Shown: positions 8,487 to 17,512, counted from the stretch's first letter. The stretch: 18,855 bases of DNA from Lactifluus volemus (GCA_022376515.1 WTXI01000527.1:1-18855), one strand, 5' to 3'. A program made the numbers and translations. Notes: generated by a model from the sequence alone, not told the origin.

Positions 8487-8500
8487 AAATCTGGCATGAG
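8487..8500. repeat. Target-site duplication of the poly(A) retrocopy, left copy
   Basis: AAATCTGGCATGAG occurs here and again at 9836-9849, directly after the A-tract. A perfect 14-bp direct repeat flanking an A-tailed insert is the signature of LINE-type target-primed reverse transcription. Confidence 0.93.
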
Positions 8501-9835
8501 CAAGCCTTCTTGACTTCTTACCACCACCATCGATCTTTCAACAATGTCCTCCCCCCCTCCGTCTCCCTCTCCTCTCTCCCCTTCCCTTAAGCTTGGTAAC
8601 CTGGGCTCCGCGCTACGGGCAGCCAGCCGGAAGCAGTTGGCAGAGACGACAGCTCCGAGACCTTCCAACCCTCCCACTCCCTCTGTGGCACCTCCCCAGC
8701 CCTCAGGCTCGCAGGACGAGGCTGGCACCAATTCCCAGGATTTTTCACCACCGGTTTTTACTGGGACCCCCATTTCTCAGCCCTCTTCAACCCCCGAGTT
8801 GATACCCCCCCCAGTTGATACTGCTGGCGGGGGGGGCAGACCCTCGCAGGATCCTGTTTACTTCCCACCAAAGGAGAAACTTCCCCCGCGTAGGGCTCTT
8901 ACTGCGAATGACGAGCTCTCTGTCTTCGACATTCACAACACCTTCCATCGTCGCTGGTTCCTCTCACGGGATCACCTCATGGCCAACGTCATCTCGGCCC
9001 AAAAGGCCAAGGATGGGAAAATTTCATGGGTCGAGTTTACTCCCCCGTACCACGCTCATCTGGTCAAGTGCGCTGTTGCGCTTGTGCCTCGCCCCCTCTA
9101 GAAGGTGAAAAAGGTGATGTTTGCATACATCTTAGAAACTTTAAACGGAGAGGCCCCCAAAGCCTTTTTTGACCTCACAAAGGGCCCCAGCCTCGCGGCC
9201 AAGGCCCAGAAGGAGAAGAAACACCTTGCACGGAAAAGGAATCGCGCATCGAGGCGAGAACGCTGACGAGCGGCCAAAGAAGCCGCTGGAGGCCGACCAC
9301 AACGGGCCTGTGAGAAGTGCGGACGCAAGTTCGGCTCCCGGAAGGCCCAGAAGTGACACCGATGCCCTATTTCCAAGGAGACGAGCGGAAAGGGAGGAGA
9401 GGCTAAGGGTAAGGGTAAAGCCAAGCCCCCTGCCACCTCGAACAAGCCGAAGGCTCCAGCAAAAGCCCCCACCGCCCCCCCCACTTTCAAAGTCGACCCA
9501 CCACCCACTACCCCCCTCGAGGTGGCCAAGAGGAGCGCACCCAAAGCCGGCATCGCCGCTGCGGGGCCAGCAACCTTCTTTGAGCAGTTGAACGTTGGGG
9601 CACCCCCTGCCCGTCACTCAAACCGGCTTAACACCGCGGCGAAGAGGGGCACGAGGGCGCGGGTGATGAAATCAGTAATCGATAAACCTTGAGCCGTAGT
9701 TCTGTCAGGGTCTAGACGCAGCGTGTCTGGGTGACACTTTGGACTTTTTATGGTACCGACTCTCTTGTAGGAAGTACCTCGTTACATACACCCCAGCGCT
9801 ATATAAACTTGATTCAAAAAAAAAAAAAAAAAAAA
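8501..9835 (+). mobile_element. Poly(A)-tailed retrocopy (LINE-mobilised transcript or ORF1-only LINE derivative)
   Basis: The insert starts with a 43-nt pyrimidine-rich leader (CAAGCCTTCTTGACTTCTT...), goes straight into an ORF and ends with a 23-nt A-tract (9816-9838, the last As shared with the TSD). There is no reverse transcriptase, so it is not an ordinary 5'-truncated LINE, which would keep the RT end. It looks like a full-length copy of a short mRNA inserted by LINE machinery: a processed pseudogene, or a LINE that lost ORF2. The 3' untranslated part is 9693-9815. It lies in the 3' flank of the hAT-1 transposase. Confidence 0.85.
8544..9692 (+). pseudogene. Unrecognised protein in the retrocopy: Pro-rich N-terminus, basic zinc-finger-like C-terminus
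   Basis: The ATG at 8544 has a good context (TCAACAATGTCC). Frame 3 gives a Ser/Pro-rich N-terminus (residues 1-105), a plausible globular block (about 110-210: NDELSVFDIHNTFHRRWFL... then KKVMFAYILETLNG), a strongly basic stretch and a Cys/His motif CEKCGRKFGSRKAQK near 9309-9353. An Ala/Pro/Lys-rich tail follows and the frame ends at TGA 9690-9692. Three in-frame stops (TAG 9099, TGA 9264, TGA 9354) each fit one C-to-T change (CAG, CGA, CGA). Without them the frame is 382 codons. I do not recognise the family; a LINE ORF1-like RNA-binding protein is one possibility, a host mRNA another. Confidence 0.6.
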
Positions 9836-9838
9836 AAA
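9816..9838 (+). other. Poly(A) tract of the retrocopy
   Basis: Twenty-three consecutive A residues after CTTGATTC. The final three also belong to the AAATCTGGCATGAG duplication. An uninterrupted tract suggests a fairly recent insertion. Confidence 0.95.
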
Positions 9839-9946
9839 TCTGGCATGAGTCACACGAACAGGCAACCCCGCACGTTCATGAATCAATGATGACTTTATTA
9901 TCGAGCTTGCCCTTCGAATGTTTTAGGTACAGCAGAGTCAGTTCAA

Positions 9947-12900
9947 CTAGTCAGAATAGTCCATAGCATCATCATCTTCGAGATCATCAACAAAGATATC
10001 ATCCCATGCAGGCACATCCACAATGTCCACACCCATCTCCTTTCTAGGCTCATCCGCTTCATCCTCTTCATCATCGCATTCACTTCCTTCAGACGACAAA
10101 GGCAACGGCTGCTGAAATAGGTCTTGCCGAATCGCACTCTTGATGCACTGCAAAGCCTCCACAATGTCCCCCTTGAGACGATTGCGGCACTTCGATACCG
10201 TGATTCCTCCTTGAGAGAATGCGCGTTTGCTCGAGACTGAAGATGACATGACGGCAAGATAATCCCGTGCGAGTGAGACCCATGCGGGATGATAGCGTTG
10301 TGAGTTATACTAGAAACCACATAAGAATCAGTTGAAATATGAGACGACTTGATGGTGCTTACCCCCCACCATGAAACTGTGCTCCAATCTTCAGGCACTT
10401 GCTCCACCGCATCGATATATGCATGGTAATCGTGCAGCCATGGCTGTTGAGGGTCATTGGGGTAATTTGGGCCTACATCCATATCCGCGTCTTCATCATC
10501 GCTAACCTCTCGAAGGAGCGTGCGGTATTTGGTCTTGGTAGGCTGAGTTGATGGCAGTGACATTGAGGTGTGATTCAAAGATTGCCAACGCTCTTTAAAC
10601 TGTAAGCATACAATTAGTGTGTCTTAATATATATGGTTGGGAAAATCTCTTACCACTTCTTCGCAACATGCTGTAACTTCAGCCTGAAGATCCGCAGGCC
10701 AGTGTTTTTTGAAGTATTTCATCTTCTCCCGTGGATCAAGGACTGCTGTCGCGTTAGTTGTGTATTGAGTGCGGATGTGGATTGCTTATGTTAAGGTTCC
10801 AAGTGGGACCTTTGTACGAAGTGTACGTTCGTTCGTGAAGTCAAGAACTAAACTTGCAAGACGTGCAAGTCAAGATCAAAGGTTCGATAGAGATGAGACT
10901 TAGTAAACGACTAAGTCAAGAGCGTTTTAGAGGTCAAGGGCTTTGGGCTCAGGGCGAGACCAAAGTGTCAAGAAGTCGAAGATCGGGAGGTCAAGAAGGT
11001 TCTCTCAGGTCTGATGCTTCTAGGCAAGCAAGGTTCTAATAGATAGAAGACTTGGATTGTGAAACAAAACTGAGACTTAAGGTCTCTAGGGCAGAAAGTA
11101 CAGAGTTTATATAGAGAAGAACGAGGCTATATACACAGCCGTAGGGGCTGTGACCTTCGTACAGCTTTCAGGGTTTGAAACATGTTTCAGGAATCAGCGA
11201 GTCATCCTGTGCATGTGGCTGTTGCTTGAGGCTGTACGGTGCTGTGTGAGGCTGTATCGTGAGAGAAAATAAGTAAGCGATCTGAAACAAAGCGATCGGC
11301 AGTCCATTCACATAAGCAAGGAGTCAGCAGAAATGAGTCATCAGTCCGAAAATGTATAGTATGAGTCAGCGAAACACGTGTCCGTCCATAACAGCTTACG
11401 CATGGACATAATATATGCTGGGGAATCAGTTGTCTTCTCATAGTACTTGTCGATCTTGTCACACGCGGCGTCGAGCACAGAAACGAAGGGAGAATACTTT
11501 GGACATGTAGCACGACTGGACCACGCTCTATGTAGAGCTTCCAGGGCAGGGATGACACAATGAAGGGTTGGAACGCTCTTGTATGAGAACAAGTGCTGAG
11601 CATTATCGGCATGCTGGAATTTGAGGCTTCATTCAGAGTTATTTTCGGAATGACATAGCTGAAAAATGTACACTTAAAAGACCAAGGAAGAGACCGACTT
11701 GGGACCATTCCTCGCTGGTGAGTTTGAGCTCACAGATCTTGTCGCGTTTCACCGGATCTTGTTCTTCCCAACGGAGGTTGTCAACAAAGACATCAACATA
11801 CTGTCAAATGTTTTGTGAGTATATCTTGAACACAGTATGGTGGCTACGTACCTCCTTGTTCCTTTCGGCACAATCAAGCATGAGAAAGGTGGATGACCAT
11901 TGGACCTTCATGTCAAGGACGAGTTGAACAGGCTTTGCGACCTTTGCCTTGATTTGAATGGTCTTCCACATATCTTTTCGCTTTGAAGAAGAACGTTCCT
12001 AAAACACGATAAGTGAGGGTCGTGACTGAGCACAACGATACACGCACCTTCACTACGATGGCACGAACTAGTCCTACTTCATCCCGATACCGAGGTAAAT
12101 GAGTGTCTGGTTCCTTTGGATCAAAATGTGGTGACTTGCTGTATGTCGAGATGAGTGCTTGGGTGGCCAGATTAATAACGTGTGCGAGACAGCTAAGACA
12201 TGATTACGATTAGGGTTTAATCGCACGATTATACGATACACTTACTTGATTTTTCTCTTCTGCCAATTGTATTTCTTCGACGTAGCAATCTTCAGCTGGG
12301 CAGCCAGCTCCTTCATCATCGTCCGATTGTTGGACGCATTGTCACAAGTTACATGACCAACCTTTATGGTCATCGTGAGATAGCAAATACGAATAAGAAC
12401 AGATCAGTGACTCACCTTATGCAGAAGGCCCACATGTCGGATGACTTTGAAAAATGTGTGAGCAAGGCGACGGCCATTATGTGCACTGTTGAGCTGCACA
12501 AAGCCAATTAATGCGCTATGTAGTTCCCACTTCGCAGGCGTGGACTCATCAATCCAGTGGGCGGACACCGCGAAATAGGCATCGGTGTTGCTGGCTTGCC
12601 AAGCGTCACAAGTGAAGCTTACTTCGCCCTTCACAGTAGGCCCCTATATTATCCAGAGGGTTACATCATGATCTCTGTCGACTTGGTCAACAACTTACAG
12701 CAAATATTGCCTTCAGTTTGACCAGATGGTTCCTAAAGGTGTTCATGAGTTCAGTCCGCGTCGCCTTCCGACCTGGGATATGTAAACCATTTGTCGCGCG
12801 TGATGCCATGTTAAGCATAGCTATGAACGTAGGATGTTGAAAGCTTTGGATCGGCTACACGAGACCTAAGTAACGTAGGTACCATGACGGCATGTGAAAA

Positions 12901-14396
12901 ACACACCTGGTCTGTAGCTACAAGCCACTCAATGGAAAGACAACGAAATGCTTGAGCTGAATAGGGAACAACACGCTCAAGGGGCTGTCTCTCCTTAAGA
13001 TCACGATCAAGGGTACGCGTGACCTCCTCAGCGGCGGCCTTCCGCCTTCTGACGTCACTTGGTAATTTTGATATAAACTTGGCACCCTTTGCCCAATTGT
13101 GATACTTCCCCTGAAACAAGAGTAAGTCATTGCAACACAAAGATAATCAGTCACAGACCGAATGGTGAGCATCAAGATGGCGCTGCAAAGTTGTGACTTC
13201 ATCGACAATAGTCTTCATGTTCCTAGGCGGCCTTGTTATCGCATGTGTTATAGATGTCAACTGCTACTCACGGGCATATTTTGCAAACACAATATCTTTT
13301 CACCTTCCCATTGACTTCTTTAGAAATGGCGGGATGGAAAAATTGGTCCACATCCCGCCATTTATCTTCACACATGGCAGGTGGACTGCTGTCTACCGCT
13401 GGGACGTCCACATCAGCAAGTAGACCATCATTATCGACAGTCAACGGGTTGCCGAGCGTTCCTGGAGGCATGGAAATATGAGGAACGAAGGTGGAGAGTA
13501 AAAGATGCCTTACCAGTCAGCCCAGTTGTATCCTCCCCACTGTCATCCGACACCTCAGTACCAATCACAAACGAACTGGAGGATGATGACATCGTGAGCT
13601 TCTTCTTTACTACAGATATGGCTGTAAGTCAGGTAGATACAACAATAAAATGTTCAATGTACATCGCTTCGACGGTTTCCGCGGATTGTCCAATTCAATG
13701 TCGACGTTGCTGTCAATGTCGGTGACAACGATGTTGCGCTTTGTCGGCTGCTTCACATGTAGAGTTGGAGTATCGGACGACAGAACACCTGGGCGAGGGT
13801 TGCCACGAGAGTTTGAGACTGCAGGAAGGGACAACTCCCCGGTAGAGTTGACTGGATCTTGAGGCTGGCGCGACCGGTATTCTTCAACGACCTGATGCTG
13901 AAAGGAAAGTTCAGGCACCGACGAATTGGCTGCATCCATGAGTTTTGCAGCAGGGTGAATGACGCGAACGGGACGTTGCACATCATCCTGCCTACAGCGA
14001 TGGCCCACTGATGAGTAACATGACACCATGAGATATCAAGTGTTATACTCACTGAAGGAGCTTGAGTTCTGTAATAAGACGTTGCAGTTTGATCTCCACT
14101 AGATCCAGTAGAAAGTCGACCACCCAGTTGACCTTGAGGAGATACAATACGATGACACCCATACCGAACTTACCCTGTCGCACATAGTGTAATCGACCAT
14201 TCGAGTCACGACAGTCCTCCCCAAACAAAGCATCAAATCGGCGATTAAAGGTCTTGTGTGGGATCTTGCACTCCTCTGAATTCATGACCAACCATATCTT
14301 GTCAGCTTTCGACGCCTTCGACACGGAGTCAGAAAGGGTGTTGGAGAGGACGCCGATCTCCTTGACAAGAGACTTGATGGTAGAGACGGTTGACAT
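9947..14396 (-). CDS. hAT-1 transposase, multi-exon gene with BED finger and hAT dimerisation domain
   Basis: Minus-strand exons I infer: 14396-14174, 14132-14053, about 14000-13663, 13621-13514, 13461-13272, 13230-13159, 13110-12907, 12854-12699, 12643-12416, 12361-12246, 12192-12048, 11998-11852, 11800-~11683, 11613-11400, ~10745-10654, 10599-10363, 10309-9947. From the third onward phases fit and I see no internal stop. A BED zinc finger spans an intron (CVCKIC, then HLDAHH). The RNase H-like core shows FTCDAWQASN (first Asp), VTCDNASNN (second Asp), CLAHVINLAT and VQWSSTFLML. The end has YHPAWVSLARDYLAV, SSKRAFSQGG and SKCRNRL, the dimerisation domain, then an acidic tail. Start and first two exons are uncertain. 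The LTR at 10789-11393 lies in intron 14. Confidence 0.85.
10784..10788. repeat. Target-site duplication GCTTA of the intronic solo LTR
   Basis: GCTTA precedes the LTR here and follows it at 11394-11398. Together with C11399 the right copy forms the intron donor GTAAGC on the minus strand. Confidence 0.93.
10789..11393 (-). mobile_element. Solo LTR, 605 bp, inside an intron of the hAT-1 transposase
   Basis: On the minus strand it starts TGTTATGGACGG and ends CCTTAACA, with a perfect 5-bp TSD. It matches the outer parts of 2913-5098 along its whole length with only about a dozen substitutions by eye. It is uninterrupted and therefore serves as the empty-site reference for the CATCAGG element in the other copy. 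It lies in the same direction as the transposase gene, 6 nt after the splice donor, so its own promoter and end-processing signals could act on the host transcript. That effect is inferred. Confidence 0.95.
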
Positions 14397-14770
14397 TTGG
14401 ATGGCACAAAGTAGAGTGGTGGGTTAGACCATTAGAAAGGTGACGGGGGACGGGGATGGGGAAAAACGTCAGGAGTCATCAGATATAAACAAGAATCAAA
14501 CGACTCACTGGCTTGCCTTCTGAGCAAGTGCAAGAACCTTGAAGGTACCGGTGAAAAATAGCCCATGAAACATAATGAGGACTCACCAGCATGCCAGTGG
14601 TGACAGTTCTGACGGAGAAAGTCAAACATGGTTGGGGCGATGGCCCAGGGGCAGTTGAGAAACTTGGATAGAACAGTAGATCGTCGACCAGAAAATAGGT
14701 AAAGAAAGACCACAAAAGAGGTAAGAGAGGTTACAGGTCAGAGAAACTACACATGCATGAACTGGATAGT
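14397..14770 (-). other. 5' flank of hAT-1 transposase, possible extra upstream exons
   Basis: On the minus strand a frame with KFLNCPWAIAPTMFDFLRQN (about 14690-14600) is followed by a GTGAGT donor. After AAG there is a short candidate exon (about 14536-14512) with another GTGAGT. These could be 5' exons spliced to the gene that otherwise starts at 14396, or chance. I recognise no domain. No clear promoter is visible. Confidence 0.3.
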
Positions 14771-14812
14771 TGTGGCATCGCATGCCCTGCTTACTAATGC
14801 TTACTAATTAGA

Positions 14813-14924
14813 GCCCCGGCCACACCGGCTGGCTTCGGCTCAACTGAGAGGGGAGCCGAGCCACAGGACCCCTCAAGCCCTTCAGTTGGCCAGCCTTGGC
14901 TTGGCCCATGGGGGGCCAGCCTTG
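14813..14924. repeat. hAT-1 right-arm GGCC-rich subterminal repeats (split by CATCAGG copy 2)
   Basis: Repeated GGCC words in both directions (CCCCGGCCACACCGGCTGG, TTGGCCAGCC, TTGGCTTGGCCCATGG, GGGGGCCAGCC) mirror the left arm at 8188-8320. The arm resumes after the CATCAGG element at 16425 (TGGCCGGCTGCCGGCC) and ends in the TIR at 16464. Confidence 0.65.
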
Positions 14925-16424
14925 CATCAGGAAAATCCAGAAAAAACTTAGACAGCTTAACCAGCTTATTTCATTTTTAAGCCTGTCAAGTTGCTCAAGC
15001 TGCTTATTTTTTGCTTAGAAAATGAGTATGTACAACAGCTAAGCAAATCAAGGCCAAAGATAAGCACATTAAGTAATTAAGATGTGTAAGACACTTAAGA
15101 CAAGCAAAACAGAAATAAAAAATTAATTTATGTAATTTAACTAAAGTCTGAAAAAAAATATGCTAAGTCGAACTTGCGAAATTTTCGCTAAGTCGTTACA
15201 GTGGGTGTGTATTATTTACTACTGTTTGCACAATGTTGATTTTCGTGCCTCTCGAGTCTGCCCGCCCCTTTCCATCTCTCCCTCTATCCCCCTCCGTCAT
15301 TGTCTGCCTCGCCCCAACATGTCCCACCGCTGCCTCCTCTGCATCCCCTCCTTCTCTGCCCCTGCCTCTGCCTCCTTCTCTGCCTCCTTCTCTGCCTCCC
15401 TCTCTGCCTCCCTCTCTGGCTCTGGCTCTGGCTCTTGTTCTGGCTCTGCCTCTTTGCGTTGTCATGCGCCTCCTGTGCCCGCGCCTCCCCCACCGCTTTT
15501 GTTTCCTCTTGGATCCACTGCCTCTATGAGGCAGTCTACGTTGTTGTGCTGCCTGCGCCAATGTCCTGGTACATTATCATGCTGCCTGCCCCGCTTCAAC
15601 GCGAACTGACTTTTTTTTCTTTTTTTTCGTCACCTCCTCCTCCTCCTTGACTACCTCCTCCTGCGCTGCCACCTCTGCTGCCTGGACCACCACCCCCTGC
15701 GTCTCCTCCTCCTACGTCTCGCGCCTCCTCCCGTGCCTCCTCCCGCGCCTCCCGTGCCTCCTCCCACGCCTCCTCCCACGTCCCGCGCCTTCTCCTGCGC
15801 TTCCTCCTGCGCTTCCTCGCTTCCTTGTGCCCCGCGCCTCCTGTGCATCCCGTGCGTTCTCTCGCGCCTCCCGCGCGCCTCGCCTCCTCCCGCGCACTCG
15901 CTTTGCCTCCCATGCGCCTCGCCTCCGCCCGCACGTTCTCTCGTGCCTTCCACGCCCCTCACCTCCTCCCGCGCATTCTCTCACGCCTCCCACGCCCCAC
16001 GCCCCCTCCCGCGCCTCCTCCCACGCCTCCTGCAGCCTCCTCCCACGCCTCCACCACCACCACCACCACCACCTCCCTGTGGCCCTGCAGCCCCCACCCC
16101 TGCCAGGGCTGTTCCACCAAGGCTGGTGGAACCATTGTCTCCTGTACATAGTCATGTTGTAGTTTAGCTCAATATATGATTTTTATTGCCCTAAATCTGT
16201 GTGCTTGAAAACTTTTGGTAAGCACAGATCTAAGCTGCCATTTAAGTGAACTAAGCCCAAAATAAGCATCAATAAGCCCTGGTTAAGTCAAATTAAGGAG
16301 AAGACCTAGCTTAGTCTAAGCATGGCCAGCTTAGAGACATTTTGCTTAAAAGTGCTTAGAAGTGTTGTTAAGTCATATTAAGCATGCTCAAGTGCTGTTA
16401 AGAAAAACTCGGATTTTCCTGATG
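14925..16424. mobile_element. CATCAGG element, copy 2 (1500 bp)
   Basis: Ends are perfect 14-bp inverted repeats CATCAGGAAAATCC / GGATTTTCCTGATG, flanked by TG on both sides (2-bp duplication, consistent with copy 1). The arms are AT-rich with TTAAG/GCTTA words. The core (about 15240-16150) is GC-rich and pyrimidine-biased here, i.e. opposite in direction to copy 1. Landmarks shared with the reverse complement of copy 1 include TGTTGATTTTCGTGC (15234 onward), GTGGCCCTGCAG plus AGGGCTGTT (about 16079-16112) and CTAAGTCGTT. The copies have diverged strongly in the core and arms. It is inserted in the right subterminal arm of hAT-1. No credible gene inside. Confidence 0.82.
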
Positions 16425-16441
16425 TGGCCGGCTGCCGGCCT

Positions 16442-16464
16442 CAAGCCGGGCTGGAACAACACTA
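16442..16464. repeat. hAT-1 right TIR
   Basis: CAAGCCGGGCTGGAACAACACTA is the inverted partner of 8177-8199 with two differences. The TSD copy GTTGGCAT follows at 16465-16472. Confidence 0.88.
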
Positions 16465-16509
16465 GTTGGCATATGAAGAATCGAACTGCTCTCTAACAAT
16501 ATCCTTCGC
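16465..16509 (-). pseudogene. hAT-2 transposase fragment between hAT-1 and retrotransposon D
   Basis: The minus strand reads AKDIVREQFDSSYA and continues in frame into 8168 once hAT-1 and one TSD copy are removed. The fragment ends where the TG of the D LTR starts at 16510. The TTCGC at 16505-16509 is the candidate 5-bp TSD of D. Confidence 0.75.
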
Positions 16510-16710
16510 TGTCGCGGTTCACAGGGACCGTGGCTCGAAGTGAGCTTCAGTGGTCAATTTAAAGTGTTACGGTTATGCGGGCCGCCCGGCCCATTTCTTA
16601 CTATTTTCCGTCTGATTTTCGACTTGTGTTGTGACCTAGGATCCCTTTCCTTGGCCAGCCCCTTCTGTTCCGCTTCTAGGGGCTGTGCGTCGCCGTTTTG
16701 GACGTGTATT

Positions 16711-16809
16711 TGACTCAGGGATCATGACTCAAATCTTGAGTCAGCGTTCTTGACTCAGATCTTGAGTCAGACGCACTGAGTCAGTTCTTGAGTCATCAGA
16801 ACTGACTCA
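16711..16809. promoter_or_regulatory. Cluster of eight TGASTCA (Gcn4/AP-1-type) sites in the LTR U3 region
   Basis: TGACTCA at 16711, 16725, 16751 and 16803; TGAGTCA (its reverse complement) at 16737, 16763, 16777 and 16789. Eight perfect 7-mers in 99 bp, spaced 12-14 bp. TGASTCA is the established site of Gcn4/AP-1 family bZIP factors in fungi. Located 75-170 bp upstream of the TATA-like box, it reads as an upstream activating region; actual factor binding is inferred. Confidence 0.7.
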
Positions 16810-16883
16810 GGTCCTTAGTCAATAGTCTTGACTTCGCTACTGTACTGTGACCTTTGTAGGATAGTTGGCTGGCCCTCTGTACG

Positions 16884-16890
16884 CATAAAT
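16884..16890 (+). promoter_or_regulatory. TATA-like box of LTR D
   Basis: CATAAATA context, about 34 bp before the putative transcript start at 16918, the usual spacing. Confidence 0.55.
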
Positions 16891-16917
16891 AGGGCCCTGT
16901 AGACGAGCTAAAGCCCC

Positions 16918-16928
16918 AGCTTCAGCTT
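16918..16928 (+). promoter_or_regulatory. Putative mRNA 5' end that can act as self-primer
   Basis: AGCTTCAGCTT is the exact reverse complement of AAGCTGAAGCT at 17502-17512, one base after the LTR. In Tf1/sushi-type retrotransposons the first 11 nt of the mRNA fold onto the primer-binding site and prime minus-strand synthesis. Length 11, position after TATA and position after the LTR all agree. Confidence 0.7.
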
Positions 16929-17501
16929 CGTCTAGAATCGCAGTTCATTGTCTCCTGCTCACACTCGCATCGCATCTTCCTCCTCTCTTCTTGTGAATCC
17001 CCTCTTCGTACCTTGATCTAGGTACTTCGCGCCACGATCAGACATCTGTGAACTTGTTCCATTTCCGTGTAACAAGTCCCCAGACGCCTGAACCCTAATA
17101 CGAACGCGCTGTGAGAAGTAGTCCCCACTTCTCACCCCGCGTCCGCCCTCGAACCTTAGTTCAACCTCACACGAGTGTCCTTGGAAGGCGAGAATCCCTT
17201 GCATTCCAATTACACTCGCGCCCGTGTTGCGGTTGAACCTACACATCGTCATTTATCCATCTGCCACCGTCTATCCTCTTTAGGAACGGTAACTCCGACC
17301 ATCGCGTGCGCCGGCCCGTACTAACCGCCTCACGCGATACGAACCCCAAGAGTTCGCACAGTCAAGTCTACTCCTTTGGGACCTTGTCTGCGCGTGCTAG
17401 AATCGACTATTTGGTGTTGCTAGTCTTGTCCGACTCGCCACAGCAAATAGCCAACCAGAACGAAGCTCACTTCGAGCCACGGTCCCTGCGAACCGTGACA
17501 T

Positions 17502-17512
17502 AAGCTGAAGCT
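17502..17512 (+). other. Primer-binding site complementary to own mRNA 5' end
   Basis: AAGCTGAAGCT lies one base after the LTR terminal CA. It does not begin with TGG, as a tRNA-type primer-binding site would, but it is an 11-nt perfect complement of 16918-16928. The stretch 17513-17652 behind it holds no feature I can name beyond untranslated leader. Confidence 0.7.

Larger units (their letters stand above)
8177..16464 (-). mobile_element. hAT-1: near-complete hAT transposon with three nested insertions
   Basis: Inverted ends: left TAGTGTTGTTCTGGCCCGG..., right (reverse strand) TAGTGTTGTTCCAGCCCGG..., with two differences in 23 bp. It is flanked by an 8-bp TSD (7/8 match). Inside is a minus-strand multi-exon transposase gene (9947-14396). 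Three later insertions swell it to 8.3 kb: a poly(A) retrocopy (8501-9835), a solo LTR (10789-11393) and CATCAGG copy 2 (14925-16424). Without these and their TSDs it would be about 4.8 kb. It is probably younger than hAT-2 because it lies inside it and its transposase is better preserved. Confidence 0.9.
16510..17500 (+). mobile_element. 5' LTR of retrotransposon D, 991 bp
   Basis: Begins TGTCGCGGTTC and ends GAACCGTGACA. The two ends form an unusually long LTR inverted repeat, about 39 bp with two mismatches. It contains a bZIP-type site cluster (16711-16809), a TATA-like box (16884-16890) and a probable transcript start near 16918. It is followed by a primer-binding match and a gag-like ORF, so it is the 5' LTR of an element extending out of the window rather than a solo LTR. 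Candidate left TSD is TTCGC. Confidence 0.82.

Noticed and set aside
8028..8513. Frames on both strands across 8028-8513
   Set aside because: They cross the hAT-1/hAT-2 boundary and the GGCC-rich subterminal repeats, so they cannot be old genes.
10854..11039. 61-codon plus-strand frame
   Set aside because: It lies antisense within the solo LTR and has no features.
15160..16162. Overlapping Pro/Ser/His-rich frames in CATCAGG copy 2
   Set aside because: Same composition effect. The LHNVDFRA segment resembles LHDVDFRA in copy 1, but this follows from a conserved DNA block and a hexamer repeat, not from evidence of selection on protein.
16510..17500. Reading the 991-bp unit as a TIR DNA transposon because of its long inverted ends
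   Set aside because: The 5 bp on both sides (TTCGC and TAAGC) do not match. The ends are TG...CA, and a primer-binding match and gag-like ORF follow directly, so a 5' LTR fits better.
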